Shown piece by piece: positions 1-7,049 of a DNA stretch of 11,941 nt. The translations under genes were made by a program, and so were the position numbers. The notes below the pieces were generated by a model that saw nothing but the letters and a program-made list of their open reading frames with translations, was not told where the DNA came from and did not search any database. The stretch is taken from assembly GCA_002495225.1 (NCBI GenBank), contig DAEF01000158.1, positions 1 to 11,941 of the forward strand. Direction: 5' to 3'. This stretch comes from Methanoregulaceae archaeon UBA288 (lineage in GTDB: Archaea; Halobacteriota; Methanomicrobia; Methanomicrobiales; Methanospirillaceae). The stretch's first letter is position 1; each line of letters opens with the position of its first letter.

Positions 1-240
1 CGACTTGATCAGCGGACAGATGTTTCGCGGAAGCGACTGCTCTGCCACGGGGATCGTCTCCGCTCTCCCGCCGCAGAGCACGACCCGGTCGGCACCGGCC
101 GCAAAGATGATCTCGTCCGGAACATAGAGGCAGAAGGTCCCGACGATCTTCGTTCCGTCCTTTCTCTCTTTTTCCAGCCGGGCGAGACGGAGCTCGTACG
201 CGTCCCTGAAATAGTCGAGGCTCTGGAGAGAGGGCAGCAT
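1..240 (-). CDS. 2-hydroxyacyl-CoA dehydratase / double-cubane-cluster reductase family protein, N-terminal part
   Basis: This is the first 80 codons of a gene that continues past the left edge. The reading begins MLPSLQSLDYFRDAYELRLA and carries the family hallmarks GTFCLYVPDEII (residues 34-45), LCGG (55-58) and LPRNICPLIKS (70-80). These match the N-terminus of the HgdB/BadD-like 2-hydroxyacyl-CoA dehydratase family, whose stand-alone members in anaerobes are double-cubane-cluster reductases. They are ATP-dependent low-potential electron-transfer enzymes that need an activator ATPase (not seen here). Cys37, Cys56 and Cys75 are candidate iron-sulphur ligands. The ATG at 240 has no clear ribosome binding site. 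An in-frame GTG lies at 264 and the frame is closed by a stop at 271-273, so the start is one of these two. The substrate cannot be told from this fragment. The family call is confident. Confidence 0.85.
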   Translation of the reverse strand, partial: MLPSLQSLDYFRDAYELRLARLEKERKDGTKIVGTFCLYVPDEIIFAAGADRVVLCGGRAETIPVAEQSLPRNICPLIKS

Positions 241-614
241 GTCGGTTAGATGTCTATTTTTCACGTACGCCTATTCAAAGATGCCGTACCCCCTCTCACC
301 ACTGTCAGCAAAAAACCTCGATGGAGCTCGTTTTCCCTCCAGGCGGCCACTCTCCCGCACTATCCCATCGGTATGTAGTCCTCCCCCTGGCTCCCGGTGG
401 TCCTCTCCGACCCGATGGCGGGGAGAGAGGGATTCTGCAATCGCAGCCAGCACCTCGGGCTGGTTCTGCCTGCTGGCCGCGGCGTGGTTGAGTTAGATCC
501 GCGGTTTCGGATCGCGGACCATCTTGTCCGGGTGAACTGCTGACCCTGAGGAAAAGGGGATCGTCCCGGAGCTACGCTGAAACCGGTATCCCGGGATGGG
601 CAGACAGGTACTCT
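241..614. other. gene-poor stretch between divergent genes
   Basis: No convincing gene lies here. The stretch separates the minus-strand reductase gene from the plus-strand J-domain gene and should hold both promoters. A weak TATA-like TTTGAATA on the minus strand (272-280) would put a transcription start near 249, only about nine bases before the ATG at 240. That would fit a nearly leaderless message and the missing ribosome binding site. A perfect six-base-pair hairpin (TCCGCG 498-503, CGCGGA 513-518) lies in the right half. The reading frames seen here on both strands lack family signatures and consistent codon use. Confidence 0.4.
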
Positions 615-926
615 ATGGCCGGAATCACTCCCGCGGCCCTCAGGGAGGCGGCAGAGGTGCTGGGGCTGCAGGACCATGCCAGTCTGAATGAAATCCGCCA
701 GAAATACCATGAACAGATCAAGGTATGGCATCCCGACGTCTCGAAGCATGAACCGGCGGTGGCGCACGAGATGACGATCCGGCTGAAGAAGGCGTACGAT
801 CTCCTGGTCGATTACTGCATGAATTATCCCTTTTCGTTCAGAATCGAGGATCTCGCGAGGGATCTCGAACAGCATCCCGCTGATTTCTGGACGGAGCGGT
901 TCGGTGATGACCCGATCTGGGGGTAA
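615..926 (+). CDS. small J-domain (DnaJ-like) protein
   Basis: A 103-residue protein consisting of little more than a J domain. The order is a first helix with AAEVLGL (12-18), the helix LNEIRQKYHEQIKVW (24-38), the HPD tripeptide at 39-41 that in this family triggers Hsp70 (DnaK) ATPase activity, and a third helix around RLKKAYDLLVDY (56-67). A short acidic tail with FRIEDLARDLEQ follows. There is no Gly/Phe region, no zinc centre and no substrate-binding domain, so it is not a full DnaJ. It could recruit Hsp70 to one specific partner, or the J fold may serve as an interaction module. AGGT at 606-609 sits five bases before the ATG as a partial ribosome binding site. Base use is less GC-rich than the Kdp region. 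The J-domain call is firm; the cellular role is unknown. Confidence 0.85.
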   Translation: MAGITPAALREAAEVLGLQDHASLNEIRQKYHEQIKVWHPDVSKHEPAVAHEMTIRLKKAYDLLVDYCMNYPFSFRIEDLARDLEQHPADFWTERFGDDPIWG

Positions 927-944
927 CATCTCACCTCTTCATCG

Positions 945-980
945 CCGGGATATTCCCCGGGAGCCGCTGACGCGGGGCTC
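945..980 (+). terminator. two tandem hairpins after the J-domain gene
   Basis: Two back-to-back inverted repeats start 18 bases after the J-domain stop codon: CCGGG 945-949 with CCCGG 956-960 (six-base loop), then GAGCC 961-965 with GGCTC 976-980. There is no T-run after them. Archaeal termination depends mainly on T-rich tracts, so a terminator role is only possible. They could instead stabilise the RNA end or affect the downstream CGGC gene. Confidence 0.25.
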
Positions 981-1075
981 CATGTGTTCATGGACGATCC
1001 CGGGAACGTGACGGTGGCCCGAGAAGCGCGTGCACTCTTCGGAAACGCTATCCCCTGCCCTGAGAATGATTTCCT

Positions 1076-1405
1076 ATGAAAGTAGGGATCATCCGCTGCA
1101 TGATGACCGAGGACATGTGCCCGGGGACCACGGATTTTCTCGTGACACGAGACGGGAAGGGTGCCTTCAAGGAGACCGGGCCGGTTGATATCGTCGGGTT
1201 TGTGACGTGCGGCGGGTGCCCCGGAAAGAGGGCCATACCACGGGCAAAAATGCTCGTGGAGAGGGGAGCGGAAGCGATCGTGTTTGCATCATGCATCAGC
1301 AAGGGAAATCCGATCGGGTACCCCTGCCCGCATTATGCCGATATGAGAGATTGCGTGATAAAGGCGGTCGGACCGGACATCAGAATTATTGAATGGACAC
1401 ACTAA
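1076..1405 (+). CDS. CGGC domain-containing protein
   Basis: A 109-residue stand-alone CGGC-domain protein, a family named after the central Cys-Gly-Gly-Cys motif and suspected to bind metal; no biochemical function is established that I know of. The sequence shows MKVGIIRC at the start (Cys8), Cys15, the TCGGCPG motif (44-50, Cys45 and Cys48), ASCISKG (Cys73), YPCPH (Cys84, His86) and Cys93. That makes seven cysteines in a small alpha/beta protein. Alternating hydrophobic stretches (VGIIRC, IVGFVTC, AIVFASC, IRIIEW) suggest a Rossmann-like sheet with cysteines at strand ends. No strong ribosome binding site precedes the ATG. It lies 149 bases after the J-domain gene on the same strand, so co-transcription is possible but not shown. 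Full family length, no visible damage. Confidence 0.85.
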   Translation: MKVGIIRCMMTEDMCPGTTDFLVTRDGKGAFKETGPVDIVGFVTCGGCPGKRAIPRAKMLVERGAEAIVFASCISKGNPIGYPCPHYADMRDCVIKAVGPDIRIIEWTH

Positions 1406-1520
1406 CCCGGAGAGCACCGTTTCTGATACGACCGATACCCAATCCCCCGGACTCTCGGAGCAATGGACGTGATCATCGGGTCTATGATGAAAATCATTCC
1501 CGGTCACCCCCGCAGATGAT

Positions 1521-1544
1521 CGGGCCGCGACGGCCCGGCATTTT
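1521..1544 (+). terminator. hairpin followed by T-run
   Basis: CGGGCCG (1521-1527) pairs with CGGCCCG (1531-1537) around the three-base loop CGA, and TTTT follows at 1541-1544. It lies between the plus-strand CGGC gene (ends 1405) and the minus-strand zinc-ribbon gene (ends 1576), which converge here, so it could end the plus-strand message. Placement and shape support the call; archaeal hairpin terminators are not well established. Confidence 0.4.
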
Positions 1545-1555
1545 CGTCTGGTCGT

Positions 1556-1573
1556 GCCCCTTTCGGAGGGGGC
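1556..1573 (-). terminator. hairpin right after the zinc-ribbon gene
   Basis: GCCCCTT (1556-1562) pairs with AGGGGGC (1567-1573), with one G-T pair, around the loop TCGG. On the minus strand it begins two bases after the zinc-ribbon stop codon. The next minus-strand bases include GAAAAT rather than a T-run, so it is a plausible transcript end or stability element rather than a clear terminator. Confidence 0.3.
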
Positions 1574-1575
1574 GA

Positions 1576-1753
1576 TCAGGGGTGCCCCTTCGTCCAGCAG
1601 GTGACCAGAGCCAGGGCGGTCAGAGGGGAGCCACATCGACCGCAATAATCCGGAGGGGCGGAAAACGGCGAGTCCGGGGAGCCGTGTGGTATCATCTTCT
1701 CGCCGCAATGCGGACACATAAACGGGGGCGCGGTCGATCACTTTCCCCGCCAT
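1576..1753 (-). pseudogene. small zinc-ribbon protein with apparent +1 frameshift near its start
   Basis: One frame, open from the ATG at 1719 to the TGA at 1576-1578, encodes 47 residues with two zinc-binding knuckles: CPHCGEKM (residues 2-9) and YCGRCGSPLT (25-34). This is a clear zinc ribbon of the type seen as small DNA- or RNA-binding proteins and as tails of larger proteins. That ATG has no ribosome binding site. By contrast, a perfect AGGAGGT (1762-1768 on this strand) lies eight bases before an ATG at 1753 in another frame, reading MAGKVIDRAPVYV and then losing all sense. Skipping one base after codon 6 would join this start to the zinc-ribbon frame, giving a protein of nearly 60 residues. 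So either the gene carries a one-base insertion (mutation or sequencing error), it is recoded by +1 slippage, or the 47-residue form is made alone. The zinc ribbon is well supported; the gene's state is not settled. Confidence 0.55.
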
Positions 1754-1761
1754 GGTCGCTG

Positions 1762-1768
1762 ACCTCCT
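1762..1768 (-). promoter_or_regulatory. strong Shine-Dalgarno sequence before ATG 1753
   Basis: On the minus strand AGGAGGT, a full seven-base complement to the usual archaeal 16S rRNA tail, sits eight bases before an ATG. It is among the best ribosome binding sites in the window. It points to 1753 as the original start of the zinc-ribbon gene although the frame does not match. Confidence 0.6.
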
Positions 1769-1837
1769 CCCCGGGCAACGATATCGATCGCGGTTTCAGG
1801 GGGTATCTCGCCGGGCATCCGGTCGGCCCACCCTCAA

Positions 1838-2269
1838 GCCGACATCCTCGCGGGCGCGGAGCACCGCCTCGACGTCCAGCTCCGCGAGGCAGAGGCGGTG
1901 ATCACGCACGACGCGATGCCGGGGGTCGTGGCCTATCCGGCCCAGCTCGAGCAGGTCTTCTCGAACCCGGTCAACAACGCCATCAAGTACGGCCGCCCCG
2001 GCGTTCCGCCGGCAATCCGGATCCGGGGCCGGCGGGTAGGGCCGATGGTCGAGTTCGCGGTGGCGGATAACGGGATCGGGATCGAGCCCGAGCATTTCGA
2101 CCGGATCTTCGAGATGTTCCGCCGCCTCCACACGAAGGACGAGTACGACGGCACCGGCATCGGGCTTGCGGTCGTCAGGAAGATCGTCGAGCGGCACGGT
2201 GGGACGGTCCAGGTCGAGTCGATGCCGGGCGAGGGGTCGACCTTCTCCTTCACCCTCCCGGCCGCCTGA
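1838..2269 (+). pseudogene. histidine kinase remnant, C-terminal ATPase domain only
   Basis: About 143 codons of a sensor histidine kinase survive. The first part, ADILAGAEHRLDVQLREAEA, resembles the end of the dimerisation region. An essentially complete HATPase domain follows: N box QVFSNPVNNAIKYG, G1 box DNGIGI, F box IFEMFRRLH, G2 box GTGIGL, then VRKIVERHGGTVQVES and a normal end at TLPAA. The phosphorylatable His box and any sensor domain are missing; the frame is closed by a stop at 1760-1762 and nothing kinase-like is readable before about 1838. The GTG at 1898 could give a 123-residue ATPase-only protein, but no good ribosome binding site is seen. The RRLHTKDEYDGTGIGLA style matches PAS-type hybrid or methanogen kinases more than KdpD. 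Its high GC matches the Kdp region. Most likely the leftover of a truncated gene. Confidence 0.7.
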
Positions 2270-2512
2270 GAAACAGGTCGGCTTCGCGGTCGCGCCCGGG
2301 TATATCGCCCAGACCGTGATCATCCACGTCATCGAACGGCAGGGGTGGGCCGCGGGAGCTGTCCGGGCTGGCGGGACGCCCGAAACGAACTGCGACGGCT
2401 TCCGGTGCTCGGTGGCACCGCGAGGGGTGAGGACAGGGGCGGCAGAGGATGGATGGGCTTCCCCGATGTCGGCGCCCCGTCTCGAGTCTCATTCCGGCCG
2501 AAGCAGAGGCCC

Positions 2513-4429
2513 CTATGCGAGTCGGTCGATCTCCAGCGCCGCGAGCCGGACCATCCCCTCGAGCACCTCGCCGGCCGTCCCGTTCGCCTCATCCCGGGGG
2601 ATCACTCCCGCGACGCCCATGGCACGGCCCGATGCGACGAGCGGGAGGTACCGCCCCCGGCCTGCAGGGAGCGTGTCCATCCCCCGCCCGGCCGGTGCCC
2701 GGTTCTCGTACGCCCAGGCCGCGATCGCCTTTTCCTTCTCGTCGAGGGGGTACGCGGGGTCGCCCGCGGCCCGAGAGAGCTCCCCCCCTTCCGGGACCAG
2801 TACGACCGCCGGCCCCCCGGTATACCGGCGGAGCTGGTCCGCGAGCCGTTCGTAGACCTCCTGCCGAGTCGCTGCTCCCTCGAGGTCCCTCGAGAGGCCG
2901 GCTACCGCCTCGACCGTCGCCTCGCTCTCGCGGACCTGCGGCAGCAGGTGCCGGAGCCGGCCCGCGAGGATGCTGATTACGAGGGCGACGACCACGTAGC
3001 CGATGAACGAGATGAAGTACTCCCAGTCCGAGATCGCGAACGCGTAGTACGGCTGGACGAACAGAAGGTCGAAGAACAGGATGCTGACGACGGCGGCAAA
3101 GACCGACGCGGCCCGCCCGAGGAAAAGAGCGGCGATCACGACCGGGACCAGCTGGATGATCAGCTGGTTCGACGGGCTGACCGTCCCGCGGAGCGCCAGG
3201 TTCACACCCGTCACCGCCCCGATGAGGAGCAGGGCGAGCGCCGCCTCGGAGATCGAGGGCCGCGGGAGCTGCCGGGCGATCGGGATCGGTTCCGTGTCGA
3301 GGGGATCGACCAGGTGGAGCGCGATCCCTCCCGTCTCCCGCATGACCCGGTAGACCGGCGAGAGGAGGACGCCGAGGCCCCGGGGCTTGCCGAGGAGGAT
3401 CATGGTCACGTTGGTGCGCCGCGCATAGCGGACGATCTCGCCGGCCACGTCCGCTGCGCGGTAGCGCACGACCCGGCCGCCGAGCGTCCTGGCCGTCTCG
3501 AGCGCCTTGCGGAGCCGCGCCTGGTCGGCCTCCGGGGCCTCAAGGTCGCGCTCCGTCTCGACCGAGAGCACGGTCCACTCGGCCTGGAGCCGGCTCGCCA
3601 TCCGGTACCCGGCCCGGACCATCTGGTCCGCGTACGGGCCGGTCCTGACCCCGACCAGGACCCGTTCCGCCGCCGGCCACGGCCCCGGGATCGCCCGGGA
3701 CCGCATCAGCCCGACCATCTCCCGGTCCGCGACCCCGGCGACGAACCGGAGCGCGAGCTGGCGGAGGGCAATCAGGTTGGCCGGCATGAAGAAGCGTTCG
3801 ACCGCCCGGGCGGCCATGTCCTGCACGTAGACCTTGCCCGCGTGCAGCCGCTCGACGAGCTGGTCCGGCGGCAGGTCGATCAGCCGGAGGTCGTCGGCGT
3901 GTTCGAGGAAGGTATCGGGGACGGTCTCGCGGACCCGGACGCCCGTGATCCGGGCGACCGCGTCGCGTTCGCTCTCGATATGCTGGACGTTCACGGTCGT
4001 CCAGACCGAGATCCCGGCCCGGAGCAGCTCCTCGATCTCCTGGTACCTCTTCGCGTGCCGCCGGCCGGGCGCCGTCGCATGCGCGAGTTCGTCGACGAGG
4101 ACCACGGCCGGGTTCCGGGCGAGGACCGCGTCGAGGTCCATCTCGCGGAGGGAGAGACCCTGGTACTCGATCGTCACGGGCGGGACCGCCTCCAGCCGGG
4201 CGGCGAGGGCGTCGGTCTCCGGCCGCCCGTGGGTCTCCACGTAGCCGATGACCGCGTCCACTCCATCTCTCCGCAGCGCGAGCGCGTCGGCGAGCATGGT
4301 GTAGGTCTTGCCGACCCCGGCCGCGTACCCGAGGTAGATCGTGAGCCGCCCCTCGGCCCGGCGCCGTTCGTCCTCCATCGCGAGGGGGAGCAGGTCCTCG
4401 GGCGACGGGCGCCCGTCGTCGTCGGTCAT
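2513..4429 (-). CDS. kdpD: KdpD-like sensor protein without kinase domain
   Basis: A 638-residue protein with the input half of the K+-responsive sensor KdpD. Residues 25-235 form the KdpD domain, with Walker A GYAAGVGKT (34-42) and a Walker B-like VVLVDELAHA (109-118). Residues 254-375 form a Usp-type nucleotide-binding domain (RVLVGVRTG, ILLGKPRG). DUF4118 with four membrane helices spans about 393-490, followed by a GAF-like region (505-636). E. coli KdpD has 894 residues; here the stop comes at ALEIDRLA, just where the linker to the His-containing domain would begin, and nothing kinase-like follows in any frame. Short KdpD forms without the transmitter are known in some bacteria. The start ATG overlaps the kdpC stop (ATGA), so translation is probably coupled. 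No kdpE is present. It may sense K+ or a nucleotide and act on a separate kinase or on the pump; this is inference. Confidence 0.92.
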   Translation of the reverse strand: MTDDDGRPSPEDLLPLAMEDERRRAEGRLTIYLGYAAGVGKTYTMLADALALRRDGVDAVIGYVETHGRPETDALAARLEAVPPVTIEYQGLSLREMDLDAVLARNPAVVLVDELAHATAPGRRHAKRYQEIEELLRAGISVWTTVNVQHIESERDAVARITGVRVRETVPDTFLEHADDLRLIDLPPDQLVERLHAGKVYVQDMAARAVERFFMPANLIALRQLALRFVAGVADREMVGLMRSRAIPGPWPAAERVLVGVRTGPYADQMVRAGYRMASRLQAEWTVLSVETERDLEAPEADQARLRKALETARTLGGRVVRYRAADVAGEIVRYARRTNVTMILLGKPRGLGVLLSPVYRVMRETGGIALHLVDPLDTEPIPIARQLPRPSISEAALALLLIGAVTGVNLALRGTVSPSNQLIIQLVPVVIAALFLGRAASVFAAVVSILFFDLLFVQPYYAFAISDWEYFISFIGYVVVALVISILAGRLRHLLPQVRESEATVEAVAGLSRDLEGAATRQEVYERLADQLRRYTGGPAVVLVPEGGELSRAAGDPAYPLDEKEKAIAAWAYENRAPAGRGMDTLPAGRGRYLPLVASGRAMGVAGVIPRDEANGTAGEVLEGMVRLAALEIDRLA

Positions 4430-4986
4430 GGCGCGTCCAGGGCCCGGTTCAGCGTGTTCACATTCACGTACTCGGGGTGGAACGGTGTCGGGTCGGCGAC
4501 CCGGTGGGCGAGCACGAGGGCCTCCACCTCGCCGGCCGACCGGTTCCGGGCCGCCGCGACGAGCGGGGCCTGGACCAGGGCGGCCTCGACCGAGAGGTGC
4601 GGGTCGAGCCCGCTCGCCGAGGCCATCACGAGCTCGGCCGGGACCGGGCCGGTCACCCCCGACGCGCGGAGCGCGGAGACCGAGGCGCTCACCCGCTCGC
4701 GGAGGAGCGGGTTCGTCGGCCCGAGGTTCGAACCCCCTGAGCCCGACGCGTTGTAGTCGACGGACGAGGGGCGGGGGTGGAAGTACCGCGGGTCGGTCAC
4801 GTTCCGTGCAATCAGCTCCGAGCCCGCCACCGACCCGTCGTCGGCGTACATCAGCGAGCCGTGCGCCTGCGCGGGGAAGGCCGCGCCCGCGAGCCCGGTC
4901 ACGGCGAGGGGGTAGAGGAGGCCGAGCACGAGCAGGCAGCCGGCGAAGAGCACCAGGGCCGGGCGGAGCGAGGCGCGGAGGGTCAC
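4426..4986 (-). CDS. kdpC: K+-transporting ATPase subunit C
   Basis: KdpC, the single-span subunit that stabilises the Kdp pump and supports ATP binding. It has 186 residues, close to the 190 of E. coli. One membrane helix lies at about 8-36 ([19 protein letters not shown]), then come the family motifs GSELIA (55-60), [11 protein letters not shown] (64-74), [11 protein letters not shown] (83-93) and [12 protein letters not shown] (128-139). The start is GTG at 4986, overlapping the kdpB stop as GTGA, with GGGGGTG on the minus strand eight bases before it acting as a partial ribosome binding site. The end overlaps the kdpD start. All motifs expected for an active KdpC are present. Confidence 0.97.
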   Translation of the reverse strand: MTLRASLRPALVLFAGCLLVLGLLYPLAVTGLAGAAFPAQAHGSLMYADDGSVAGSELIARNVTDPRYFHPRPSSVDYNASGSGGSNLGPTNPLLRERVSASVSALRASGVTGPVPAELVMASASGLDPHLSVEAALVQAPLVAAARNRSAGEVEALVLAHRVADPTPFHPEYVNVNTLNRALDAP

Positions 4987-7049
4987 AGGTGGAGCACCCC
5001 CGCGACGAGGAGGTCGATCAGCTTGATCCCGATGAACGGCGCGATCACGCCGCTTCCTCCGTAGACGACCAGGTTCGAGAGGAAGAGCCTGTCCGCCGGG
5101 ATCGGCCGGAACGGGACCCCTTTCAGGGCGAGCGGGACCAGCATCGGGATGACGAGCGCGTTGAAGATCACGGCGGAGAGGACGGCCGAGTACGGCGTCG
5201 CGAGCCCCATGACGTTCAGCACCGAGAGGGCCGGGTAGATCCCGACCAGCGCGGCCGGGATGATCGCGAAGTACTTGGCGATGTCGTTCGCGATCGAGAA
5301 GGTCGTGAGCGCGCCGCGGGTCATCAGGATCTGCTTGCCGATCTCCACGATCTCCAGGAGCTTGGTCGGGTCCGAGTCGAGGTCGATGATGTTCGCCGCC
5401 TCGCGCGCCGGCTGGGTCCCGTTGTTCATGGCCACCGCGACGTCGGCCTGCGCGAGGGCCGGGGCGTCGTTCGTCCCGTCCCCGGTCATCGCGACCATGT
5501 AGCCCTCGGCCTGCCGGTCGCGGATCAAGCGGAGCTTGTCGTCGGGCTTCGCCTCGCCGAGGAAGTCGTCGACCCCGGCCTCGGCCGCGATCGCGGCCGC
5601 GGTGAGGTGGTTGTCGCCGGTGATCATCGTGGTCCGGATCCCGATCTGCCGGAGGTCCTCGAACCGCTCGCGGATGCCCGGCTTCAGGATGTCCTTCAGG
5701 TGGACCACGCCGAGGATCGCGGCATCCCTGGAGACCGCGAGCGGGGTCCCGCCGGCGGCAGCGATTCCGTGGACCTTCGCCTCGAAATCGGGGGGGACGG
5801 CCCCGCCGGCGGCCGTGACCTCGTGGACGATCGTGTCGGCCGCCCCCTTCCGGTACCGGACCCCGCCGCAGTCGACGCCGCTCTGCCGGGTGTGGGCCGA
5901 GAACGGGACGAAGACCGCGTCGTCCGGGCAGGTCCCGACGGCCCCGCTCTCCCGGGCGAGGTCGACGATCGAGCGCCCCTCCGGGGTCTCGTCCGCGAAC
6001 GAGGCGAGCAGGGATGCCTCGACCAGGGCCGCGTGCGCCTGGCCGTTCACGGGGACGAACGCGACCGCCTGCCGGTTGCCGAGCGTGATCGTCCCGGTCT
6101 TGTCGAGCAGGAGGACGTTCACGTCCCCCGCGGCCTCGATCGCCCTCCCCGAGAGCGCGACCACGTTCCGCTGGAAGAGCCGGTCCATGCCCGCGATCCC
6201 GATCGCGGGGAGGAGAGCCGCGATCGTGGTCGGGGCCAGGCAGACGAAGAGGGCGACGAGCACGGTCAGGCCGACCGCCGCGCCCTGCCCGCTCGAGGCC
6301 GCGCTGTAGGCCGAGACCGGGTAGAGGTTCGCGACCACGACCACGAAGACCCCGGTCAGGGCGAAGAGCAGGACCTCGAGCGCGAGCTCGTTCGGGGTCT
6401 TGCGCCGCTCGGCCCCCTCGACCATCGCGATCATCCTATCCAGGAAGGTCTGGCCGGGGGCGGCCGTGATCCTCACCACGGCCTCGTTCACGAGCACGGT
6501 CGTCCCGCCGGTCACGGCCGACCGGTCGCCGCCCGACTCGCGGACGACCGGGGCCGACTCGCCCGTGATCGCGGCTTCATTGACGAGGACCGCGCCCGCG
6601 ACGACCTCGCCGTCGGACGGGATGAGGTCACCCTGCCGGACGAGCACGTGGTCACCGGGCGCAAGCGCGGTCGAGGGGACCTCCTCGGAGGGCGCGGTGA
6701 GCGAGGCCGACGAGAGCCGGCGGGCCGCGACCCCCGTCCGCGAGGCTCGGAGCGAGGCGGCGCGCGCCTTCCCCCGCCCCTCGGAGAGGGACTCGGCCAC
6801 GTTCGAGAAGTAGACGGTCAGCCAGAGCCAGAGGGAGACGAGCCCCGAAAAGAGCGCGGGCTCGGCGCCGGGCGAGGCCAGCGCGGCGAGGAAGGAAAGG
6901 GTGGTGAGGATCCCGCCGATCTCGACGGCGAGCATGACCGGGTTCTCTTTCTGCCGCCGGGGGTCGAGCTTCCAGATCGCGTCGACCAGGGCCCCGCGGA
7001 CGAGGTCCCTATCGAAGGCCCCGACCGGGGTGACACGCTTGCGGGCCAC
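4983..7049 (-). CDS. kdpB: K+-transporting P-type ATPase, catalytic subunit B
   Basis: KdpB, the catalytic P-type ATPase subunit of the high-affinity K+ pump. It has 688 residues, as in E. coli (682). Visible are the actuator motif TGES (162-165), CLAPTT in the membrane (270-275), the phosphorylation site DKTGT (316-320, Asp316 being the phosphorylated residue), KGAAD in the nucleotide-binding domain (401-405), TGDN (477-480), the hinge motif GDGTNDAP (523-530) and IANDIAKYF in a membrane helix (586-594), with the charged Asp589 and Lys592 linked in this family to coupling with KdpA. The serine of TGES, the inhibitory phosphorylation site in E. coli KdpB, is kept. The start is GTG at 7049, directly after the kdpA stop; GGAGG seven bases before it, inside the end of kdpA, supports this start. 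Nothing is missing. Confidence 0.98.
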   Translation of the reverse strand: MARKRVTPVGAFDRDLVRGALVDAIWKLDPRRQKENPVMLAVEIGGILTTLSFLAALASPGAEPALFSGLVSLWLWLTVYFSNVAESLSEGRGKARAASLRASRTGVAARRLSSASLTAPSEEVPSTALAPGDHVLVRQGDLIPSDGEVVAGAVLVNEAAITGESAPVVRESGGDRSAVTGGTTVLVNEAVVRITAAPGQTFLDRMIAMVEGAERRKTPNELALEVLLFALTGVFVVVVANLYPVSAYSAASSGQGAAVGLTVLVALFVCLAPTTIAALLPAIGIAGMDRLFQRNVVALSGRAIEAAGDVNVLLLDKTGTITLGNRQAVAFVPVNGQAHAALVEASLLASFADETPEGRSIVDLARESGAVGTCPDDAVFVPFSAHTRQSGVDCGGVRYRKGAADTIVHEVTAAGGAVPPDFEAKVHGIAAAGGTPLAVSRDAAILGVVHLKDILKPGIRERFEDLRQIGIRTTMITGDNHLTAAAIAAEAGVDDFLGEAKPDDKLRLIRDRQAEGYMVAMTGDGTNDAPALAQADVAVAMNNGTQPAREAANIIDLDSDPTKLLEIVEIGKQILMTRGALTTFSIANDIAKYFAIIPAALVGIYPALSVLNVMGLATPYSAVLSAVIFNALVIPMLVPLALKGVPFRPIPADRLFLSNLVVYGGSGVIAPFIGIKLIDLLVAGVLHL

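Noticed and set aside
360..929. A 189-codon minus-strand frame
   Set aside because: It runs antisense to the J-domain gene and shows no family features.
1393..2070. A 225-codon plus-strand frame over the zinc-ribbon and kinase-remnant region
   Set aside because: Low-complexity Arg/Pro/Gly-rich translation. Other frames in the same place show real motifs.
1838..2512. Idea that the kinase remnant is the inverted missing half of KdpD
   Set aside because: Its motif style (RRLH...EYDGTGIGLA) fits PAS-type kinases rather than KdpD, the strands are opposite, and the DNA after the kdpD stop shows no remnant of a His box.
4725..4734. GGTTCGAACC, resembling a tRNA T-loop
   Set aside because: It lies within the conserved SNLGPTNP motif of kdpC. 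The flanks do not form a T-stem or any cloverleaf.
2345..4756. An 803-codon open frame on the plus strand across kdpD and kdpC
   Set aside because: Same effect as the longer antisense frame: no domain is recognisable and the other strand encodes clear families.
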